A DNA stretch of 59,424 nucleotides from an uncultured Anaerobiospirillum sp. (GTDB lineage: Bacteria; Pseudomonadota; Gammaproteobacteria; Enterobacterales; Succinivibrionaceae). The DNA is taken from assembly GCA_944390115.1 (NCBI GenBank), contig CALXOW010000016.1:1-59424 (forward strand), written 5' to 3'. Position 1 is the first letter of the stretch; every line of letters begins with the position of its first letter. The notes under the pieces are model-generated. The model saw nothing but the letters and a program-made list of their open reading frames with translations, was not told where the DNA came from and made no database searches. Shown here one piece after another: positions 54,601-59,424 of this stretch. The position numbers and the translations under genes were made by a program.

Positions 54601-57130
54601 CCAGGCCCACTTGGGTCACCAGCGCCTTGACCTCATCGGCGCAGGTCGCTGGCAGCCAGCGGCAGGCCAGCTCGTGCGCGCTATTAACAAAGAGCTGCGG
54701 CATAATGGCGCGTGATTTGACCAGCTGACTTGCGATAAACCAGAGGTAGTACAGGATCTGCACCTCAGCGCGCTCCTTTAAGAGCACCTTGGTGTTCTTA
54801 ATAAAGCCCGAGAACATCTGGTACAGACCCGCAAAGTGATACGAGTTGGTTTGACGCGGCGGCGGCAGGACCGTGAGGCTATTAGGCTGCGGCGAGCCAT
54901 AACGGTCGGTGGTGATAACGTGCATCGGCACGTTCACCTCTAAAATGCCGTTGGTGCTCAAGTAAAAGAGTGGCGGATGGGCAAAGAAGCCGTGCTCAGT
55001 TAAGCTCGTGTTGGAGAAGTTCGGGGCGCACGCAAAGAGATGGCCGTACTCATCAAAGGCCTTACGGCGTGCGGCAGCCTGCGCCAGCGCCACCTGCTCC
55101 GCGCCAGTGAGCACGCCCTCATCATCACTGCTCCCATCACTGCGCCCGCCACTGCGTGCCATAGCACTACCGGCAGCGGCGGCAATGCTGGCGGCATCCG
55201 CAGTCGGCTTTTCGCCCCCAAAGGGATCTTGGCCACGCGTCGCCCAATCGGCGCGGGGCTCATAGTTAGCCATGGAGCCGTCAAAGTCAAAGACCACCAT
55301 ATCGCGGTCCGTGGTGTCCTTAAGCTGCTTGGTGGCAAGCTTGGCGGCAAATTCCACGGTATGGAATACGCGATTGCGCAGATTGCCCTGGGTAAAGCCC
55401 GGCGCCGACTCGGCGAACATATTGCGGATGCTATCGCCGATATCAGCAATCGGCACGTAAATCAGGCGCTCTAAGGCCTCGATGCTACCGCGATAGCGGC
55501 GCACGTCCAAGGACCCAGAAGTAATGTTCTGGGCGGCGAGCACGGATTTGAGCAAGTCCAAGTGATTCTGAGCGCACTGAGCGCGCTCTTCGGCGGCGCG
55601 CAACATCGACTCAGCAGCCTCTGCCTTTTTCTTGCTGCGGCTCTTGGCCTTAGCCGCGACACATTCTTGCGCTAAGGACTCCGCTCCGCGAATAAAGGCC
55701 TCGTGCGCCGAAATCAGCTCATGCACCTCCAGGCCATCGCTGCCCACCGCAGCTGCCGTAGCCGCTGTAGCTGCCGCAGCCTGCTCAGCTAAGACCTGAG
55801 CCTTAGGCTTGCGCCCGCGCCGCTTCGGTGCTTCCTCAGCGACAGCAGGGGTAGTGCTGGTGACGCTTGCCGCAGGCGCGACATCATCCGGCACCACATC
55901 GTCACCGGCGTCGATGGCGTCCAGCTCCGATAAAGCATCAGCCGACAGCGCCGGAGCCTCCTCTTCCACCGGGGTAGCAGCTTCAGGCTCTTGCGGCAAA
56001 TCAGCTGGGTTATAGCCTAAGATGAGCTCAGTGTTGATTACGCTTTGGGCGGCATCATCGTTATTGCGCTCAATCTCAGCGCTTAAAGCCTGGTACTTAG
56101 CTTCCAGCTCTGAAAGCTTGCTCTGAGCTTGGCTTAGCTCTTCTTTTAACTGCGTGCTGTGCTTAGCATTGGCCTCGATTTCATCGATCTTCTCTTGCCA
56201 GAAAGTCATCATCGCCTGGCGCGACGAAGCGGCGCGGATTTTCTGCGCCTTTTGCAGCTGAGCCCGATAGTTTTCGAGGTTGACGCTCTCAGTATCGGCA
56301 AATTCCTGCGCTTCAGCGATCTTAGTCTCCAGCGTCGCAATCTGGCCCTTGAGCACCTCGATCCGCTTTTTGAGCTGAGCGCACTCATCGGCCTTGCTCC
56401 CTGGCTCAAAGGCGACCTCCGCGCGTTCATAGGTGATGAGATCAGGGGCTAAGTACAGCACCTGCGCATCTTGAGCCGCGACCGGCTCTAAGGCCAAGTC
56501 AAAGTTGTACTGGGTGGCAACCTGCGCTAAGTCATGCGGGCGCATCAAGGCATGGCGATAGAGCGCGGCAAAATCAGCGGTCTTAACCTCGTCGGTCATC
56601 TCATCGAAGATGTTGCGGCTCTTAAGCTCAGCATTGAGATCGATGCCCACCAGCTCAAAGATCAAGAACGGATTGGCGTCGATAAGCTCGCTTAGCTTAT
56701 AGATCACCGCCGCGATGTGCTTGCACGGTACGGCAAAATCAGGGCAGGAGCAGCTCATGCCCAGGTCAGTCCACTTACGTGGAAAGAGCAAGATGTCGTG
56801 CTTTAACGCCAAGTCATAAAGCTTAGGGTCAAGCTCACGGTTGGTCAGGGAGGCCACGATCGACAAATCGGCCAAGGCGTCATCCAAGAAGGCCTTTTTC
56901 TTATTCTCCGGCACGCGCTTAAAGGAGAGTTTGATCGTGTAGTAGGAGTAATGACTACCCGACACCGTCGCCTGAATCTTAGCTAGATGCGGGTTAATCA
57001 TGACATCGACCACACGCCCATTGCGCGCGTAAGACAGGCCGCGCGGGATGCGGTTGGCGTGGTCAATTCCGGTTAAGGAATCAAGCCACTTCTTGCCCCA
57101 CCAAGTCGTACCGTATTGCTTTCGCACCAT
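51656..57130 (-). CDS. Giant SWIM-domain SNF2-family helicase-like ATPase
   Basis: 1824 residues from ATG 57130, preceded by GGAAGGTGTGG. A SWIM zinc motif, CSCPDFAVPCKH, at about 127-138 is followed by a coiled coil (about 255-365) and low-complexity Ala/Pro/Glu stretches with an AT-hook-like KRRGRKPKAQ near 440. The C-terminal 450 residues are a complete SNF2 core: DDMGLGKTLQVITTL (Walker A, near 1380), VIDEAQAIK (Walker B), SGTPVENRLLEYFSI, and QATDRAYRIGQRNKVQVYRF (motif VI). SNF2 proteins remodel nucleoprotein complexes; bacterial SWIM-SNF2 proteins are widespread, but substrates are unknown. Twice the usual length. Confidence 0.88.
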   Translation of the reverse strand: MVRKQYGTTWWGKKWLDSLTGIDHANRIPRGLSYARNGRVVDVMINPHLAKIQATVSGSHYSYYTIKLSFKRVPENKKKAFLDDALADLSIVASLTNRELDPKLYDLALKHDILLFPRKWTDLGMSCSCPDFAVPCKHIAAVIYKLSELIDANPFLIFELVGIDLNAELKSRNIFDEMTDEVKTADFAALYRHALMRPHDLAQVATQYNFDLALEPVAAQDAQVLYLAPDLITYERAEVAFEPGSKADECAQLKKRIEVLKGQIATLETKIAEAQEFADTESVNLENYRAQLQKAQKIRAASSRQAMMTFWQEKIDEIEANAKHSTQLKEELSQAQSKLSELEAKYQALSAEIERNNDDAAQSVINTELILGYNPADLPQEPEAATPVEEEAPALSADALSELDAIDAGDDVVPDDVAPAASVTSTTPAVAEEAPKRRGRKPKAQVLAEQAAAATAATAAAVGSDGLEVHELISAHEAFIRGAESLAQECVAAKAKSRSKKKAEAAESMLRAAEERAQCAQNHLDLLKSVLAAQNITSGSLDVRRYRGSIEALERLIYVPIADIGDSIRNMFAESAPGFTQGNLRNRVFHTVEFAAKLATKQLKDTTDRDMVVFDFDGSMANYEPRADWATRGQDPFGGEKPTADAASIAAAAGSAMARSGGRSDGSSDDEGVLTGAEQVALAQAAARRKAFDEYGHLFACAPNFSNTSLTEHGFFAHPPLFYLSTNGILEVNVPMHVITTDRYGSPQPNSLTVLPPPRQTNSYHFAGLYQMFSGFIKNTKVLLKERAEVQILYYLWFIASQLVKSRAIMPQLFVNSAHELACRWLPATCADEVKALVTQVGLALQGFEHYLFYRRDRQYYLDPQFLGELALAPFIQSYVAWSFALDPKCVSLGHHAIPELRFMFYVEGVPVVSDDIDDQGLRMRLETWVAPLSQPLGSYTPVLRFIDLSDQGNYLNTVFFELEHEIVAKARESARKMQQRIDKFERFAPSMEFLNQIKEAEPAVDDSVAGRALASDDFRADYDDDYNEGGGDSVLGYNDYESFFANNRGIGIELGFVGFSQDLLNALRLAENQDAVLADAAVKTTAATTAATKAAAPKVVEADPDALDDEDFDYETGLQPNSGVELEDSAQKVVGGMDETGFVSLCHIISHPAFEPVRQECLRTVARLTTLSASLKEILNHDHNVAIVPLTELYDLINTAQTALRLMGVRLVLPKSLTKLEGPKTVMELEAEDNELFKNAKSFMSLNSLLHFNWRVAVGDEALSLAEFKMLLANAGNIVRFRDRFVYADPDLLMSIQHKFERLQDGIVPQGDLMEALLTGSCEDTPVLISSGVQDKLDSMLKEEQIALPEGLNATLRPYQVRGFEWLMRNSRINVGSILADDMGLGKTLQVITTLLKLKQEGVLTKERPALVVVPTSLVTNWQREVAHFAPDLSLHAYYGLVKDFGFGQCDVIVTTYGTARARLSTITEHEYSVMVIDEAQAIKTITTAISKAMREVKADYRIAMSGTPVENRLLEYFSILDFANRGLFGTAKAFHKNFAKPIEENHDPAAVDRFKRLTAPFIMRRLKSDKAIIADLPDKLTSDQFCTLTQQQAAIYQAVVNETMSFIEQCKDPDMRRALVLKLIQQLKAICNSPAQFDASGKYQPEDSGKVERLFELLQDITDANGKALIFTQSVVMGKILQNLIEERFERKPDFLYGGLTRSERMDMVDNFQNDPSNRFLLLSLKAAGTGLNLTAANNVIHFDLWWNPAVENQATDRAYRIGQRNKVQVYRFICANTFEERINAMIQSKRDLADLTVTAGESWLGKLSDRQLNDLFSLHQD

Positions 57131-57601
57131 GAAACCACACCTTCCAGACAACGAGAAAAGAAAAAAAAAAGAAAAGAGAAAAAATCGAACTGGCGCCGCC
57201 GCGCCGAACCCTGCTTACTCTAGCCTTGAGCGCAGCACGCCCTAACCCGACGCCTTGATCCGGCGCATAGCCCCGGCGCCTTGGGCCGGATCAGCCTGAC
57301 TGCGCCCCCTCAGGCCCCAAAATCTTTAGATACGTCAACGCCTCGCTGCCACCGAAGCGACAGTGAGGCGTTGCCTCAGCGCAGCACCTGCACTTAAAAA
57401 CTCAAAACCGATGGCTCAGACTGCCCATGCATAACTTGCGCTAAGCCAAGCCGCCACGCCGCGTCAGTCACGGCCTGCCGCGTCCCTGAGCAAGGGCGCA
57501 CGCTGAGCGCGCGCAGGCAGTGCGCAGGCTACGGCTGAGCCCAAGTTGCGTCTGAACCAAGCTACGTTTGAGCTGGCGCTACTACTTTTTCTTAGCTACA
57601 G
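57131..57601. other. 470-nt gap between glycosyltransferase and SNF2 genes
   Basis: No gene seen. An A-rich tract (plus strand 57155-57182) precedes the SNF2 gene. The remainder is GC-rich, with short GCCTGA/GCGCAC palindromes and no clear terminator. Confidence 0.4.
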
Positions 57602-59215
57602 CTACTTTTTCTTGTTCTTGCGCTTAGCGGTGACGCGATTCTTCTTTGAGGACTTGGAGCCTTCCTTGACCTCAGAGTGAACCTTAACGCGGGTTAAGGT
57701 TGGCTGAGCGACCGCGACCGGCTGAGCTACTACCTTAGGCTTGCCGTAGCCTTCGATATCGATCAAAGGCTCATTGGAGGAGCCCAGGTTAACATTTTGC
57801 CCTGGTTGTACTGTGGCGCTAGCCCCGACTGGCACTTCCTGGGCGGTGACCGGCTGAGCGGCTTGCTGCTGGGCAGCTTGAGCCTGCTGAGCCTGCTGGG
57901 CAGCTTGAGCGGCTTGCTGCTCGGCTAAGCGCTTGGCTTGCTCAGCGTAAGCAGCCTTACGGCGCTCGACAGTCTTAGCTGAGAAGTAAGCGGAGCTCTC
58001 TAATGGACGCTTCTCCTGCTGGGCCTTTTGCATCAGTGGCTCAATGTAGGAGAGCAAGCGGTCGATGCTGTGATCTAAGGAATTTTCTTCGGCCGACTTA
58101 GCACAACGCTCGCTCCAATCCTCATTGAGGCAGCGCTCTAAGGCCTCAACCCATGGGGCAATTTCTTCGTCAGTTGGGACGCAACGATAATCACGCTGGG
58201 TGCACTCTGGAGCATCAAGCAGGATACCGCCCTCACGCACCGCCTCAGGTAAGCCGCCGCTCTTAGAGGCCAATACTGGGATACCGTTCATCACCGCTTC
58301 GGTGGCGACACAGCCCCAGGCCTCATGCCAGACCGAAGGCATCACGATGACGCGCGAGATATCGTAAATCAGGCGTGGATCGTCGGTGTGCTCGGCAACC
58401 TTGATTTGCTCAGCGCAAGTAGCGTGCTCGCCCACCAAGAACTTGGAGCCATCGGCATTGTGGAGCTGATTCATCAGCACGGCGTAATTGCCCACGCTCT
58501 TGACCACCAAGAATGGAATCTCAGGGTGCTTCTTTGAGAAGACCTCATGGAGCTTGGTGAAGATCGCCATACCCTTTTCTGGGGTTGGGTTGACCAAGGT
58601 GACGTACTTGATATTTTCCTTTTGGTCACGGCGCGTGGCTAACACACGGGCCTTATCGATAAATTGGCCGACTGACTTGACGTCCACGCCGTCTAAGTCG
58701 CGATACATCGTAGCCGACGACTCCGATGGGGTGAAGACTAAGTCGCAGTCCTCAAAGCTAAAGCCCCGGTGCAGGCCGTTGTGCAGCGCATAGACCACGG
58801 CCATACCACGGACGTGGGCCTCATGGCGCAAGTACTGCGAGAAGACGTCGCCGCTGTAGCCCATGACCAAGTCCGGCTGGAACTTATCTAAGAGCTGGAC
58901 GTAGAGGTCAAAGATAATGTTTTGGTCGCCGTTGGTGACGTCATTGGAGACGTGGCCCTTGGTGTTGGCGACAAAGTACTCAATCCCAGAGTCGATAAAT
59001 TGGAAAAATTTGCGGGACTTAGCGTTAGGGATCTGCTGGGCGATACGGTTGAAGACCTCCAAGCCGCGCACATCATCGCCCACTAAGGCGTTGAGCACCT
59101 TCACCTCAATACCGCGTCGAGCCAAGGCCTCGAGCATAATCTTGGAGTGAATTGCCGCGCCATTGGTATTGTCATGTAAGGACGGAATCGAATACCACAA
59201 AATCTTGTAGGCCAT
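57602..59215 (-). CDS. GT4-family glycosyltransferase with Ala/Gln/Lys tail
   Basis: 537 residues. Begins MAYKILWYSIPSLHDNTNGA, where NGA resembles the donor-binding glycine loop. VYALHNGLHRGFSFEDCDLV and VTLVNPTPEKGMAIF are Rossmann-fold elements; PSVWHEAWGCVATEAVMNGIP carries the E-x7-E motif near residue 300 that binds the nucleotide-sugar in retaining GT-B enzymes. Acceptor and sugar unknown; a role in envelope polysaccharide is likely. After about residue 405 a Gln/Ala-rich coiled region and a basic end (KNRVTAKRKNKKK) extend it beyond the normal length of about 380. Confidence 0.8.
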   Translation of the reverse strand: MAYKILWYSIPSLHDNTNGAAIHSKIMLEALARRGIEVKVLNALVGDDVRGLEVFNRIAQQIPNAKSRKFFQFIDSGIEYFVANTKGHVSNDVTNGDQNIIFDLYVQLLDKFQPDLVMGYSGDVFSQYLRHEAHVRGMAVVYALHNGLHRGFSFEDCDLVFTPSESSATMYRDLDGVDVKSVGQFIDKARVLATRRDQKENIKYVTLVNPTPEKGMAIFTKLHEVFSKKHPEIPFLVVKSVGNYAVLMNQLHNADGSKFLVGEHATCAEQIKVAEHTDDPRLIYDISRVIVMPSVWHEAWGCVATEAVMNGIPVLASKSGGLPEAVREGGILLDAPECTQRDYRCVPTDEEIAPWVEALERCLNEDWSERCAKSAEENSLDHSIDRLLSYIEPLMQKAQQEKRPLESSAYFSAKTVERRKAAYAEQAKRLAEQQAAQAAQQAQQAQAAQQQAAQPVTAQEVPVGASATVQPGQNVNLGSSNEPLIDIEGYGKPKVVAQPVAVAQPTLTRVKVHSEVKEGSKSSKKNRVTAKRKNKKK

Positions 59216-59400
59216 GACCGAAGAAATCCTAACCAGTCGGGAAAATTAAGAACGAACCTGAGAGCGTCCACGCCCGTACCGCAGCACGCACGCCACTCAC
59301 CAAATTCTTTATCTTAAGCGATCTGGCCCCCAATGTCATGCCTAACGCCAGGGCTCCCGCATCTTAATTTGAGGCCGCAATACCGTACAATAACTGCGAC

Positions 59401-59424
59401 ATGAGCACTTCTGAGCTAATGGTG
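59401..59424 (+). CDS. Possible start of a plus-strand gene, cut by the window
   Basis: ATG AGC ACT TCT GAG CTA ATG GTG runs off the end. TACAAT lies about 13 nt upstream and there is no Shine-Dalgarno. The 59216-59400 region contains nothing else recognisable. Too short to identify. Confidence 0.25.

Overview
The window reads as a chromosomal segment of a gammaproteobacterium. GroEL, AlaA, PhoA, FabV, DsbD and the glyA/ribD/ribE/ribH/nusB/thiL gene order are all of gammaproteobacterial type. The abundant AAA-ATPase/PD-(D/E)XK paralogues, the Ala/Lys-rich protein tails and the HI1419/HI1420-type toxin-antitoxin genes suggest a host-associated anaerobe, perhaps of the Succinivibrionaceae. That placement is inference from protein sequence alone.

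Left end (1-6.7 kb): an accessory stretch, all on the minus strand. It holds two full-length AAA-ATPase/PD-(D/E)XK proteins, one truncated membrane-anchored paralogue, one frameshifted C-terminal scrap of a fourth, a RelB/DinJ-like antitoxin without a toxin, a 46-codon antitoxin remnant, and a pair of small membrane-protein genes. A 263-bp MITE-like insertion with perfect 17-bp terminal inverted repeats and a 6-bp target duplication lies between this stretch and groESL.

6.7-16.7 kb: groES-groEL with a clear sigma-32-type promoter, a DMT-family transporter, fxsA, dsbD, an isolated pseudaminate-synthase-like gene and a phoA-type alkaline phosphatase. 16.8-18.3 kb: a HigB/HigA-like toxin-antitoxin pair plus an orphan toxin relative, bracketed by two near-identical 54-bp terminator-like repeats. 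18.3-25.7 kb: fkpA, a 49-bp tandem repeat running into the 3' end of thiL, then nusB, ribH, ribE, ribD and glyA (riboflavin, thiamine and one-carbon metabolism). 26-37.9 kb: a decayed type-ISP-like helicase fragment, aroQ, accB-accC, a large Ala/Gln-rich coiled-coil membrane protein, folD, fabV and dacB. 38.1-39.9 kb: an IS200/IS605-type element with divergent tnpA and tnpB, sitting just upstream of alaA.

41.3-44.2 kb is the most unusual part: a tandem array of eleven tiny minus-strand genes, each encoding a 28-31 residue single-span membrane peptide with an acidic N-terminus and a near-invariant LWQ[LC]R[PS] C-terminus. Each gene has a hairpin over its stop codon and most are separated by a conserved block of about 100 nt. 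Nine copies have a Shine-Dalgarno sequence; two have a TATAAT placed 10 nt before the ATG and look nearly leaderless. Within the array, a 157-bp element with 20-bp inverted arms and a T9 tail could encode a plus-strand RNA whose loop complements the shared Shine-Dalgarno region. The layout resembles type I toxin families, but the function is unknown.

44.3-59.4 kb: a three-span membrane protein next to the array, a two-partner secretion pair (tpsB-tpsA) with a terminator hairpin in the tpsB leader, about 1.4 kb without a convincing gene, a giant SWIM/SNF2 helicase-like protein, and a GT4 glycosyltransferase with a low-complexity tail. No tRNA, rRNA or CRISPR array was seen.
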